DNA of 64,000 nucleotides from Loktanella sp. 5RATIMAR09 (lineage in GTDB: Bacteria; Pseudomonadota; Alphaproteobacteria; Rhodobacterales; Rhodobacteraceae). Both the position numbers and the translations under genes were made by a program. The notes below the pieces were generated by a model. The model had not been told where the DNA came from and searched no databases. It saw only the letters and a list, made by a program, of their open reading frames with translations. The stretch covers positions 124,001 to 188,000 of the forward strand of contig NZ_LJAL01000001.1 of the NCBI RefSeq assembly GCF_001419985.1, written 5' to 3'. This document shows, in pieces, positions 47,509 to 56,437 of this stretch. Positions within the stretch are counted from its first letter, which is position 1; each line of letters opens with the position of its first letter.

Positions 47509-48153
47509 ATGGGCGAAATCATATTAGTCAGGCACGGGCAGGCAAACTCAGCGGCGACCGATGAAGAAAGCTATGACCGGCTTTCTTCTATGGGGCACCA
47601 ACAGGCGCAATGGCTGGGTGAATACCTGTCAGAGCGTGAAGGTGCTTTTGACAAGGTGATTTCCGGCAGCCTGCGACGCCATCGCGAAACCGCAGCGGGC
47701 ATTGGGTATGACAGCCCGCTGATTGATCCGCGTCTGAACGAGATGGACTACTTCAATCTGGGGCAGGCGCTTGAGGATGTGCACGGTGTGCCATTTCCGG
47801 GACCGGATGAATTTGCGGCGCATGTCCCGCAAGTCATGGAAGCATGGCACAATGCCGAAATCATGGGGAACGAGACCTTTGCCTCATTCGAGAGCCGCGT
47901 GACCTCTGTGCTGCAAGAGGCCGCCAAACCGGGGGCACGCGTGCTTTGCATCACATCGGGCGGGGTCATCGGGATGATCATGCGGCATTTGCTTGATCTG
48001 AACCCGACGCGGATGGCGCATGTCCTGCTGCCGATCATGAATAGCTCGCTCCATCGCATTCACGTTATCCCGCAGGGGCCGATTTTGGCCAGCTTCAACG
48101 CCACCCCGCATCTGGACCGGGATGACCGCCTGCATGCCCGCACACATTACTAA
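47509..48153 (+). CDS. histidine phosphatase family protein
   Basis: Phosphoglycerate-mutase-like phosphatase of 214 residues: VRHGQAN (catalytic His9), the Arg in ISGSLRRHRETA, the Glu in LNEMDYFNLG and the second His. AGGAGAG precedes ATG 47509; a TTG at 47506 is in frame but less likely. It is first of a run phosphatase/GST/saccharopine dehydrogenase, 11 nt from the GST start. The substrate is unknown. Confidence 0.9.
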   Translation: MGEIILVRHGQANSAATDEESYDRLSSMGHQQAQWLGEYLSEREGAFDKVISGSLRRHRETAAGIGYDSPLIDPRLNEMDYFNLGQALEDVHGVPFPGPDEFAAHVPQVMEAWHNAEIMGNETFASFESRVTSVLQEAAKPGARVLCITSGGVIGMIMRHLLDLNPTRMAHVLLPIMNSSLHRIHVIPQGPILASFNATPHLDRDDRLHARTHY

Positions 48154-48164
48154 AGGATCGACCC

Positions 48165-48767
48165 ATGTTGAGACTTCACTACGCCCCCAGAACCATTTCG
48201 GTGGCTGTTGCGATCATTCTGGAACAATGCGGCACACCGCATGACAAAATCCGTGTGGATTTTGCAAGCGGTGAGCAAACCAAAGAAGCATATCGGCAAA
48301 TCAACCCGAAGGGGCGCGTGCCTACGCTGGAAACGCCGGAAGGTATCCTGACCGAGACCCCTGCCATTCTGGAATACATCGCCCCGCAACTGGTGCCAGA
48401 GGACGCATTCGCCGCCGCCAAAATGCGCGAACTGATGTCCTATCTGAATGGCACCATGCATCCGCATCACGCCCATGGCCTGCGTGGCGAACGGTGGGCG
48501 GATGAACCCAGCTCTTTTGCGGATATGAAGCGGAAGCTGCCACAGCGCATGGCAGAATGCGCCGCCCATCTGGAAGAATACCTGCCAAGCCTGCCATTCG
48601 AGACCGGCAAACTGAACGTTTTATCTGACGCCTACCTTTATGTCGTGCTCAGCTGGCTACCGGGTGACGGCGTGGATATCGCGCATTATCCGGGGCTTGT
48701 GGCGTTTCAGCACGAAATGAACACACATGCCTCTGTGCAGGCCGTGTTCGAAAAGGGACTGCTGTGA
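48165..48767 (+). CDS. glutathione S-transferase family protein
   Basis: GST of 200 residues: a thioredoxin-like N-domain with GRVPTLETPEGILTETPAILEYI (glutathione-binding cis-Pro and Glu-Ser/Thr positions) and a helical C-domain. The usual catalytic Tyr/Ser/Cys at the N-terminus is not certain (HYAPRTISVAVAI). It overlaps the saccharopine dehydrogenase start by one base (TGATG). Function unclear. Confidence 0.88.
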   Translation: MLRLHYAPRTISVAVAIILEQCGTPHDKIRVDFASGEQTKEAYRQINPKGRVPTLETPEGILTETPAILEYIAPQLVPEDAFAAAKMRELMSYLNGTMHPHHAHGLRGERWADEPSSFADMKRKLPQRMAECAAHLEEYLPSLPFETGKLNVLSDAYLYVVLSWLPGDGVDIAHYPGLVAFQHEMNTHASVQAVFEKGLL

Positions 48768-49816
48768 TGACCCATCTCTGGGTACGCGCGGAAAGCCGCG
48801 ACAACGAGGAACGCGTCGGGATCACGCCGCAGGGGGCCGCCAAGCTGATTGCGGCAGGGTTTCGGGTGACAATGGAAGAGAGCAGGCAACGTATTCTGCC
48901 ATTGTCCGATTATGTTGCTGCAGGATGCACCGTCGCACCCGAGTTCTCTTGGCCGGATGCGCCGGATGCCGCGATCATCTTTGGACTGAAGGAATTGCCC
49001 AGCGACGGGTCACCCTTGCGCCATCGCCACATCATGTTCGGCCACGCCTATAAAGGTCAGCCTGCGGGCCAAGTCCTGCTGGATCGCTTCAAAGCGGGCG
49101 GTGGTGCGCTTTATGATCTGGAATATCTCACGCATGAGGACGGGCGGCGCGTTGCCGCGTTCGGCTATTGGGCCGGCTATGCGGGGGCGGCTGTGTCGCT
49201 GATGTGCTGGATTGCGCAACAGGACGGCGGCATCGTGGGGCCGGTCAAGGCCTATCCCAGCGCAAACCACCTGCTTGCCGATCTGCAAGAGGCTTTGATG
49301 GCTTTGGGCACTGACCGCCCAACCGCATTGATTATCGGCGCTTTGGGACGTGTCGGCACCGGGGCGGCAGATCTTTGCACCGCAATGGGCGTGGCAACTA
49401 CGCAATGGGATATGGCGGAAACCGCCTCGGGCGGACCTTTTCCCGAAGTGCTGCGCCATGACATCTTTCTCAACTGCATCCTTGCCCGCCCGGGCACGCC
49501 GGTTTTTGTCGCGGCAAGTGCCAAGACTGCCCCGCGGAGGCTCTGTGTCATCGGCGATGTGGCTTGCGATCCGGACAGCGATTTCTCACCGATCAAGGTT
49601 TATGACCGGACGACAACATGGGATGCACCAGCACTGCGTGTGCATGACAAACCGGTGCTGGATGTGACCGCGATTGACAACCTGCCTTCGATGTTGCCAG
49701 CAGAAAGCAGCACGGATTTCGCAGAACAGCTTTTCCCGCACCTGATGACATTGCCGCAGATAGAAGATGGGGTCTGGGGCCGAGCACAGGCTTGGTTCGA
49801 AAGGGCTGTGCGTTGA
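48767..49816 (+). CDS. saccharopine dehydrogenase-like protein (LYS1 type)
   Basis: Protein of 349 residues resembling NAD-dependent saccharopine dehydrogenase (L-lysine-forming): opening WVRAESRDNEERVGITPQGAAKLIAAGF, Rossmann GALGRVGTGAADLC, and the C-terminal RPGTPVFVAASAKTAPRRLCVIGDVACDPDSDFSPI. Such genes occur in several Rhodobacteraceae, where the physiological role is unclear since lysine is usually made by the DAP route. ATG 48767 is preferred over GTG 48764. Confidence 0.85.
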   Translation: MTHLWVRAESRDNEERVGITPQGAAKLIAAGFRVTMEESRQRILPLSDYVAAGCTVAPEFSWPDAPDAAIIFGLKELPSDGSPLRHRHIMFGHAYKGQPAGQVLLDRFKAGGGALYDLEYLTHEDGRRVAAFGYWAGYAGAAVSLMCWIAQQDGGIVGPVKAYPSANHLLADLQEALMALGTDRPTALIIGALGRVGTGAADLCTAMGVATTQWDMAETASGGPFPEVLRHDIFLNCILARPGTPVFVAASAKTAPRRLCVIGDVACDPDSDFSPIKVYDRTTTWDAPALRVHDKPVLDVTAIDNLPSMLPAESSTDFAEQLFPHLMTLPQIEDGVWGRAQAWFERAVR

Positions 49817-49820
49817 TCGG

Positions 49821-49846
49821 GTAAGGTGGATCAGGATCCACCCTAC
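49821..49846. repeat. inverted repeat between convergent genes
   Basis: GGTGGATC (49825-49832) / GATCCACC (49835-49842) with a 2-nt loop, extended by GTA/TAC at the ends. It overlaps the stop of the DUF3775 gene and follows the saccharopine dehydrogenase. It resembles the short extragenic palindromes GGTGGAT-type found in Rhodobacteraceae and may end both transcripts. Confidence 0.65.
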
Positions 49847-50169
49847 GCGGGCCGGTAGAGATCATCCTCGGCTTCTGACGGATCCATACCAAGCGCCGCC
49901 ATTCCGGCCTCCAGATGATCGGCCAGATGCGGCGACCCTTTCAGATAGCTGGCTGTTGGCGTTGTCGCCTCTTGCGCGGCCGTGGAAAGTGCTTCGGCAA
50001 GTTCTTCGGCCTCGAAGCTGCCGCGCCCGATCCAGAACACCGCGACAAGCCCGATTTTTTCATCATCATTGAGCTGATCGACGAAGCCGTCAAATTCGTT
50101 CTCGGCGCGATCCAGTTCACGCGCCAGAATGATGACTTCTGCAATTTTATCTGCCGTAATTGGTAACAT
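49843..50169 (-). CDS. DUF3775 family protein
   Basis: Protein of 108 residues with the DUF3775 core (LPITADKIAEVIILARELDRAENEF, LNDDEKIGLVAVFWIGRGSFEAEELAEALS). ATG 50169 has AGGAG upstream; the frame is open further up but the extra residues are not family-like. It is acidic and cytosolic. Its stop lies in the inverted repeat at 49821. Function unknown. Confidence 0.82.
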   Translation of the reverse strand: MLPITADKIAEVIILARELDRAENEFDGFVDQLNDDEKIGLVAVFWIGRGSFEAEELAEALSTAAQEATTPTASYLKGSPHLADHLEAGMAALGMDPSEAEDDLYRPA

Positions 50170-50254
50170 TGACGCATCTCCTTTGGCCCCACCATGAAAG
50201 AGGAACACAAAGGCGGCCTTGATCTGGCGCAAGGAGTCTTGCTGGCCCGCCTGA

Positions 50255-50431
50255 TTATTTCCTGTCGCGGGCGGCTTTCTCTTCTTTGGTCAGCTTGTTG
50301 TTCCAAACGTTGTTGCTCAGGCCAAGCTCGGCCGCCAAAGGTTTGGTTTTGCCGACATTGACCTTGCCGCCCTTGTTCAGGAATTCCTGGATAAGGGCAT
50401 CATCAGTTGTTTCTTTGGGGACATGTTTCAT
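50255..50431 (-). CDS. small conserved hypothetical protein
   Basis: A 58-residue protein (59 codons with stop) starting MKHVPKETTDDALIQEFLNK and continuing with GGKVNVGKTKPLAAELGLSN, then NNKLTKEEKAARDRK. I recognise the type from Rhodobacteraceae small basic proteins with the motif VPKET-x-D-x-ALIxEFL, but no function is known. It is Lys-rich, probably soluble or nucleic-acid-associated. Its ATG is 50431, stop TAA at 50255-50257. Confidence 0.7.
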   Translation of the reverse strand: MKHVPKETTDDALIQEFLNKGGKVNVGKTKPLAAELGLSNNVWNNKLTKEEKAARDRK

Positions 50432-50498
50432 GCACTCAGGCTAGCCGAGCAGACGCAACGGAGCAACGATTGCTTTTGACGCAGTCCCGCAAAGAAAA

Positions 50499-50524
50499 CC
50501 CCGCCATCACAGTGGATGGCGGGG
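50499..50524 (-). terminator. likely rho-independent terminator of ccrM
   Basis: Stem CCCCGCCAT (50499-50507) / ATGGCGGGG (50516-50524), loop of 8. The AAAGAAAA to its left gives UUUUCUUU on the minus strand. It lies 78 nt downstream of the ccrM stop. Confidence 0.75.
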
Positions 50525-50602
50525 GAAAAGTTAGTGCTCGCGTGCCCGTCCAGTATTGGACAGGCTTGCCGCAGGCACCGGCGGTATCAACTTTGGTAAA
50601 AC

Positions 50603-51721
<1,119 letters not shown>

Positions 51722-51765
51722 CTAAGCCCCGGCGGGTGTTCCCGCTCTTTGGTTGAGCCCAATGT

Positions 51766-51804
51766 GAGTCAGAGGTGATTCCAAGTCAAAATCTTTATTG
51801 ATTC
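51766..51804 (-). promoter_or_regulatory. cluster of three GANTC sites upstream of ccrM
   Basis: GAGTC at 51766-51770, GATTC at 51777-51781 and GATTC at 51800-51804 lie in the ccrM leader/promoter region, the last at the very end of rnhB. These are the target sequence of CcrM itself, as in Caulobacter where methylation state feeds back on ccrM. Confidence 0.65.
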
Positions 51805-52435
51805 AGGGGGTTACGTTTTTATCTTGATACAAGATATTGTGTATCGGCCTGAACGACCGCCTATGGTGTTCGGTGACGCCAAACTGCTCAAGTCCCAATT
51901 TATGTTGGGCCGTGGGGTATCCTGCGTTCTTTTCCCAGCCGTAGTGGGGGTGCTGTTGCGCCAATGCCACCATGTGTCTGTCACGCCACACTTTAGCGAC
52001 GATAGAGGCGGCGGCGATGCTCAGACTGCGCCCGTCGCCTTTGATGATTGTCTCGGAGGGGATCACCAAATCTCGTGGTACCATATTGCCGTCGATCAGC
52101 GCATAACCGGCGGCTTGAGACAAACCGGCAATCGCGCGGACCATAGCGATATGTGACGCGCGCAGGATGTTATGCGCGTCGATCTCGGCCACTGTCGCCT
52201 CGGCGATCGACACATCAGCGACTGCCAGCAATTCGTCATAAAGCGCATCGCGCTTTTTCGCTGTCAGTTTCTTACTGTCATTCAGCCCTACCGGTATGTT
52301 TGCAGGATCGAGGATCACAGCCGCTGCCACGACTGGCCCTGCCAGCGGCCCACGCCCGACCTCATCGACGCCGGCGATGTGCACAAAGCCGCGCGCTTGG
52401 GCGGCTTGTTCAAAACTAAAATCAGGTTTGGTCAT
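51803..52435 (-). CDS. rnhB: ribonuclease HII
   Basis: Type 2 RNase H of 210 residues that removes ribonucleotides from RNA-DNA hybrids. IAGVDEVGRGPLAGPVVAAAVIL carries the first Asp/Glu pair; later acidic residues and the AASIVAKVWRDRHM motif complete the catalytic set. It is upstream of ccrM by 90 nt on the same strand, a conserved pairing in this group. Confidence 0.94.
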   Translation of the reverse strand: MTKPDFSFEQAAQARGFVHIAGVDEVGRGPLAGPVVAAAVILDPANIPVGLNDSKKLTAKKRDALYDELLAVADVSIAEATVAEIDAHNILRASHIAMVRAIAGLSQAAGYALIDGNMVPRDLVIPSETIIKGDGRSLSIAAASIVAKVWRDRHMVALAQQHPHYGWEKNAGYPTAQHKLGLEQFGVTEHHRRSFRPIHNILYQDKNVTP

Positions 52436-52476
52436 AGGATCAGTGACCAGAACATGCCGGTCACTTCAAGGAAAAA

Positions 52477-52509
52477 GGGGCAGAGAGCCATGTCCAACCT
52501 CTCTGCCCC
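52477..52509 (-). terminator. rho-independent terminator of the 52613 gene
   Basis: Stem GGGGCAGAGAG (52477-52487) / CTCTCTGCCCC (52499-52509), with AAAAA before it giving a U-tract on the minus strand. It ends the exported protein gene at 52613. Confidence 0.85.
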
Positions 52510-52612
52510 ATGCTGGGCGTCGCCATATCACGCACTAAGCGGCGTCGTTGTTACAGGCAATGCACCCAAGGTGGCGCGGCAACTGGGGCAAGCAGCCGCA
52601 CACCTGCCCGAC

Positions 52613-53098
52613 TTAGTTGCGTCGGTCAGTCCGGTAGCCTTGCTCACGTAGGCAAAGGGGATCAAAGCCATTGCGCGGCCCGTTGCGCGTCCAGACGCGG
52701 ACGGCACAGCGGTCGGGCAGACGGCTTGCAAAGCGGTAGTTGTTTTCAAGGCAACGCTTGCCAAACATGCGCTGGGTCCCGAAGCGCGTTTCGACATGGC
52801 GCAAACAGGCATAAGGCAAGGTGCGGCGGTTCTGGCGGCTGCGCTCTTCCTGACGGTTCAGATCAGACCAACCGTTGTTGCGGTTGATACCGTTCCACTG
52901 CTGGTTGTTGCGCGCAGGGGTGGCGGGCTCTGCGCGATTACGGTTCTGTTCAATCGCAGAGCCAATCACCGCAGCGGCAGCCAAACCGATCAACAGTTTT
53001 CCGACATCTTCACGATCCAGTCCTTGGGCATAGGCGGGGGTCATGGTCGCAAAGGTCAGCGACAGCGCTGTGATTGCAGCAGTCATTGATTTCAACAT
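52613..53098 (-). CDS. exported hypothetical protein
   Basis: Protein of 161 residues with a signal peptide (MLKSMTAAITALSLTFATM, cleavage after AYAQ) and a second hydrophobic helix (LLIGLAAAAVIGSAIEQ). The mature part is Arg/Asn-rich with four conserved Cys (YACLRHVETRFG, CLENNYRF, RCAVRVWTRNG, DPLCLRE). Similar small proteins occur across Rhodobacteraceae. It is transcribed alone with its own terminator. Function unknown. Confidence 0.75.
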   Translation of the reverse strand: MLKSMTAAITALSLTFATMTPAYAQGLDREDVGKLLIGLAAAAVIGSAIEQNRNRAEPATPARNNQQWNGINRNNGWSDLNRQEERSRQNRRTLPYACLRHVETRFGTQRMFGKRCLENNYRFASRLPDRCAVRVWTRNGPRNGFDPLCLREQGYRTDRRN

Positions 53099-53254
53099 CG
53101 AGTTTCCTTTCGGTTCGTTTGCCTGCGTGGGCTATGAACCGAAAGTGCGGCAGCAGTAGCTTGCCAAACAATAACGGGGGATGGTTATAGGATTGCCATC
53201 GCGATAACATTCGGCGTTATTGAATATCACAACTGCTTTCGATCAGGTGGGAAC

Positions 53255-53536
53255 ATGAAACAACTTTCTTTCTCATTCATGGCGCTCATACTGAGCACGA
53301 CCATCGCGCAGGCCGCCTGCTATGCCGATTACAAGGCCAAGCAGGACGATCCTTTGCGGCTGCATTACGGTGTTGCTGAGGTGCGGGGCGATTGCTCGGT
53401 CGGATCGGCCCAAAACCAACTGCGTGATCGGTTGGCGGGTGACGGTTGGCAGCTTTTGAATGTGCTGGGCGTCTTTGATGACGCCGGCCTTGATGAAAGA
53501 AAGGACAGCGCAGGTGAATTCTTCCTCCGCTACTGA
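53255..53536 (+). CDS. small secreted cysteine-containing protein
   Basis: Protein of 93 residues: signal peptide (MKQLSFSFMALILSTTIAQA, cleavage after AQA) then a short mature domain with two Cys (ACYADYKAK and RGDCSV) likely to form a disulfide in the periplasm. It overlaps the start of the membrane winged-helix gene by 23 bp, so the two form a unit. I recognise no family. Function unknown. Confidence 0.75.
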   Translation: MKQLSFSFMALILSTTIAQAACYADYKAKQDDPLRLHYGVAEVRGDCSVGSAQNQLRDRLAGDGWQLLNVLGVFDDAGLDERKDSAGEFFLRY

Positions 53537-54212
53537 AGCGCGCGAGATTGGCAATAAGATCGTTGTCGCGGGCATCGCGGCAATTGTTCTGATTCTGGCG
53601 ATTGCCGCCGTGCTGTTGTTTATCAACCTGCCCGACGCCAACGCATTCAATATGCGCGTTGAACGGCTTTTCATTGAAAACGACAACCTGACCAGCAATG
53701 CCGAGATCAAGCTGCTTGAAATCCTCGCAGGGTCCGGCACGGCGTTCTCGGACACGCTGGCCTCTTACCGCTTTGTCATCTTCGTGTTGCTGATCTTTGC
53801 GACCGCCCTTTTGATTGCTGCTGTCGCCTTTCTTGTCATGCTGATTGCCCTGAACCGCCGGATGGGGCGTATCGAACGGCAAGGGATCGAAGTGAACTCC
53901 CTCACAATCAGCCGTGATGAAAAGGCGGTTTATCTGAACGATTTTGAATTCAAACTGACCGATGCTGCGATTGAAACGCTTTCGGTGTTAGCCGAAGCAC
54001 GCATGGACGACGAGGTGCTGACCGGCGCCGAGATCGAAGGCGTGATCTCGGGGCGTGACGCCGCCGATTGCGATGAGGCCGCAGGGGCAACCCGCATCAA
54101 GCGCCTGCGTGACACGCTGGGTAATCAGATGATGAGCGAACTTCTGGTCAAGAACATCGCGCGCAAAGGCTATGTACTGGCCATCGACAAAGACGTTATT
54201 CGCATGATCTAG
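53514..54212 (+). CDS. membrane-anchored winged-helix protein
   Basis: Protein of 232 residues. Two hydrophobic helices (about 15-37 and 84-110) flank a short loop, and the C-terminal third (~128-228) reads like an OmpR/PhoB-type winged helix: LTISRDEKAVYLNDFEFKLTDAAIETLSVLAEA, then EAAGATRIKRLRDTLG and NIARKGYVLAI. This is a membrane-bound possible DNA-binding regulator, with the order (membrane first, wing last) reversed relative to ToxR/CadC. GTG 53514 is preferred, with AAGGA upstream. Confidence 0.75.
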   Translation: MNSSSATEAREIGNKIVVAGIAAIVLILAIAAVLLFINLPDANAFNMRVERLFIENDNLTSNAEIKLLEILAGSGTAFSDTLASYRFVIFVLLIFATALLIAAVAFLVMLIALNRRMGRIERQGIEVNSLTISRDEKAVYLNDFEFKLTDAAIETLSVLAEARMDDEVLTGAEIEGVISGRDAADCDEAAGATRIKRLRDTLGNQMMSELLVKNIARKGYVLAIDKDVIRMI

Positions 54213-54215
54213 GGC

Positions 54216-55238
54216 CTAGCGGCGCAGGGTATCGCCCGCCGCAAGGATCGGTTCCAGCGCAATGACAGGGCCGTCAGGGACATCCTCTCCGGCATTCAGT
54301 GCGGCGATAATCTGAGCAGCTTTCTGACCAATCTCACGGCGACAGGCATCCATCGTGGCCAACCGGCGCGGCAAGCCATCCAAAAGCTCGACCCCGTTGA
54401 AACCGGCCAACCCCACCTTGCCGGGCACATCAATGCCCTGCTCCAAAAGATAAAGCAGACCACCCGCGCCGATCATGTCGTTCGAGTAATACAGGAAATC
54501 CAGATCAGGCGTGCGTTCGATCATCTTGGCTGTCATCTCGCGCCCTTTGGCAAGGGCAGAGCCGCCGGAATAGAATTCCTGATCCGCAATCTCGATGCCC
54601 GCCTTGGCAAGCGTCCGCGTGAACCCCTCGAACCGTTTGCGCGCGCGGTGATCAAGCGGCATTTTTGTGCCCATAAATCCGATCCGCTTGTAGCCTGCCG
54701 CGATAATCTCTTCCGCCATCTTGCGCCCCGCGCGGCGGTGGGAAATGCCGACACAATGGTCAATCGGTTCGCCATCGGTATCCATGATTTCGACCACAGG
54801 AATACCTGCCTGCCGCAGCATGGCTTGCGACGCCTCGGAATGTTCCAGTCCTGCAATGATCACGCCCGAAGGCCGCCACGAGAGCATTTCAAAGAGAACT
54901 TTCTCTTCTTTCTCGGGCAGATAGTCGGTCACGCCGACCACTGGTTGCAAGTCGGTATCTTCCAGCGTTTCGGAAATCCCCGAGAGCACCTCTGGGAAAA
55001 CCATGTTGCCCAATGATGGAATAATCACCGCGACCAGATTGACCCGCTGCGAGGCAAGCGCACCTGCGATCTTGTTGGGGACATAGCCCAGCAATTTCGC
55101 GGCATCCTGTACTTTCTGCCGTGTCGCGGCACTGACGTCTCCTTTGTTGCGCAGCACGCGGCTCACGGTCATTTCACTCACCCCGGATGCTTCGGAAACA
55201 TCGCGCAAGGTCAAAGGGCGTCTTGGTTTGTTCGTCAA
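54216..55238 (-). CDS. LacI/GntR-type transcriptional regulator
   Basis: LacI-family repressor of 340 residues. The HTH is LTLRDVSEASGVSEMTVSRVLRNKGDVS (near the N-terminus), with the hinge KIAGALASQRVNLVAVIIPSLGNMVFPEVL and a periplasmic-binding-protein-like ligand domain. The start is TTG 55238 with AGGACC upstream; the frame is open above but not family-like. Homologues usually control gluconate or sugar-acid genes; no such operon is in the window. It is the last clear core gene before the tRNA and the mobile region. Confidence 0.88.
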   Translation of the reverse strand: MTNKPRRPLTLRDVSEASGVSEMTVSRVLRNKGDVSAATRQKVQDAAKLLGYVPNKIAGALASQRVNLVAVIIPSLGNMVFPEVLSGISETLEDTDLQPVVGVTDYLPEKEEKVLFEMLSWRPSGVIIAGLEHSEASQAMLRQAGIPVVEIMDTDGEPIDHCVGISHRRAGRKMAEEIIAAGYKRIGFMGTKMPLDHRARKRFEGFTRTLAKAGIEIADQEFYSGGSALAKGREMTAKMIERTPDLDFLYYSNDMIGAGGLLYLLEQGIDVPGKVGLAGFNGVELLDGLPRRLATMDACRREIGQKAAQIIAALNAGEDVPDGPVIALEPILAAGDTLRR

Positions 55239-55350
55239 ATGAAAGGTCCTGTGTGTGGTTTCTTCTATTGTTAGCGGGGCTTTGTGACAAAAGCCAGAAG
55301 CGCATGAGAGTTGACCAATTCGGCAAAGCGATGCATTCAACACTTCGGGT

Positions 55351-55427
55351 GGTCCCGTGGCTCAACTGGATAGAGCAGCCCCCTCCTAAGGGGCAGGTTG
55401 CAGGTTCGAATCCTGCCGGGGTCGCCA
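55351..55427 (+). tRNA. tRNA-Arg(CCU)
   Basis: A full cloverleaf can be drawn: 7-bp acceptor (GGTCCCG with CGGGGTC, two G-U pairs), D arm GCTC/GAGC, anticodon stem GCCCC/GGGGC with loop CTCCTAA (anticodon CCT), variable AGGTT, and T arm GCAGG/CCTGC with TTCGAAT. CCA is encoded at 55425-55427. tRNA-Arg(CCU) genes are frequent integration sites; the DNA to the right is mobile in character. Confidence 0.95.
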
Positions 55428-55530
55428 AAACTGCCTGAAAAATATAACTTATTTACAGGGCGTTGTGCGGAAGCCTGCAGAAAGTCCCGCCAGCTTTCGC
55501 GCCGAATTCTGCTGAAACGGCGGAATTCTC

Positions 55531-55549
55531 GTACAAAACCTGTACAAAA
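55531..55549. repeat. direct repeat GTACAAAA upstream of the HTH gene
   Basis: GTACAAAA occurs at 55531-55538 and again at 55542-55549 (11-bp spacing), with GAATTC at 55504-55509 and 55523-55528 nearby. The spacing of about one helical turn fits an operator or small iteron set for the adjacent HTH protein. Too short to be decisive. Confidence 0.4.
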
Positions 55550-55582
55550 TTCGCACGTCTTTGCGCCTTTTGGAGCCTTCCA

Positions 55583-56437
55583 ATGAGCTGGCGGGTCGCG
55601 AACACATGCGCGGAGCGCAAGTTCGGCAGTGCGACGCGTAAGCAGATCATCATGTTCTTGGCTGATAAGGCGAGCGATGACGGGTCCGGCATCTGGTGCT
55701 CCAAGGGGACGATCCAGCGACATACCGAGCTTGGCGAGACCACAGTCAAACGAACGGTGCGCGAGTTTTTGAAGGAAGGCATCCTGGTCGAGACCGGCGC
55801 GCGCACCTGCAAGAACGGTTTCACCGTCGTTTACCGGATCGATCTTGCCAAGGTTGAAGCCCTGGAACCGACCGCAGAACCCGAGATTGAGACGGGGGCC
55901 ACAGTGGACCCCGTCCAGACTGGACCCGGAACGGGGGCCACTGTGGCCGGGGTACCGGGGCCACCACGGCCCCCAAACCATCCTAAAACCATCCTTAAAC
56001 CACCAACGCGCAAGCGCGAGGCGGCGGCGGTTGAAGAAGCTGAGAAGATTTTGTCCGCCTATCCACCGGACCGGCTTCGCGGCAAAGCAGTCTGCCTGGC
56101 CCTGATCGAAGAGGCCGTGAAGGAAGGGATCCCACCCGAGGACTTGCGGCAGGCCGTGCGCTCCTACGCCACCGACAGCGTGGGTTTCACCCGCTCCAAG
56201 GTCTGCTTTTCCGACAACTGGTTTCAGTCGCGGCGCTGGCAGGCTTTTGTCGAGAAGCAAGCGGAAGACCGAGAAAAGACAGCTAAGCTGGAAGCCGATC
56301 ACCACAAGCGACTGGCGTGCTGGATCAGTGATCGTAGCCCAATGTGCAAACACATCACGGCCAAGCAGATCGACGGATTGCTTGCCTCAAAGCTGGTGAC
56401 ACAGGCGCAAATCCAAGCCGCAGGCCTCAGATCATGA
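55583..56437 (+). CDS. helix-turn-helix protein, plasmid replication/mobilization type
   Basis: Protein of 284 residues: an N-terminal winged HTH (ATRKQIIMFLADKASDDGSG, then KGTIQRHTELGETTVKRTVREFLKEGILVE), a variable Pro/Gly-rich linker (~95-145), and a helical C-terminal half ending LLASKLVTQAQIQAAGL. It is similar in style to HTH proteins encoded beside mobC/mobA in alphaproteobacterial plasmids and islands. ATG 55583 has GGAG 8 nt upstream. It overlaps the mobC start by ATGA. It may start replication or regulate mob genes. Confidence 0.65.
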   Translation: MSWRVANTCAERKFGSATRKQIIMFLADKASDDGSGIWCSKGTIQRHTELGETTVKRTVREFLKEGILVETGARTCKNGFTVVYRIDLAKVEALEPTAEPEIETGATVDPVQTGPGTGATVAGVPGPPRPPNHPKTILKPPTRKREAAAVEEAEKILSAYPPDRLRGKAVCLALIEEAVKEGIPPEDLRQAVRSYATDSVGFTRSKVCFSDNWFQSRRWQAFVEKQAEDREKTAKLEADHHKRLACWISDRSPMCKHITAKQIDGLLASKLVTQAQIQAAGLRS

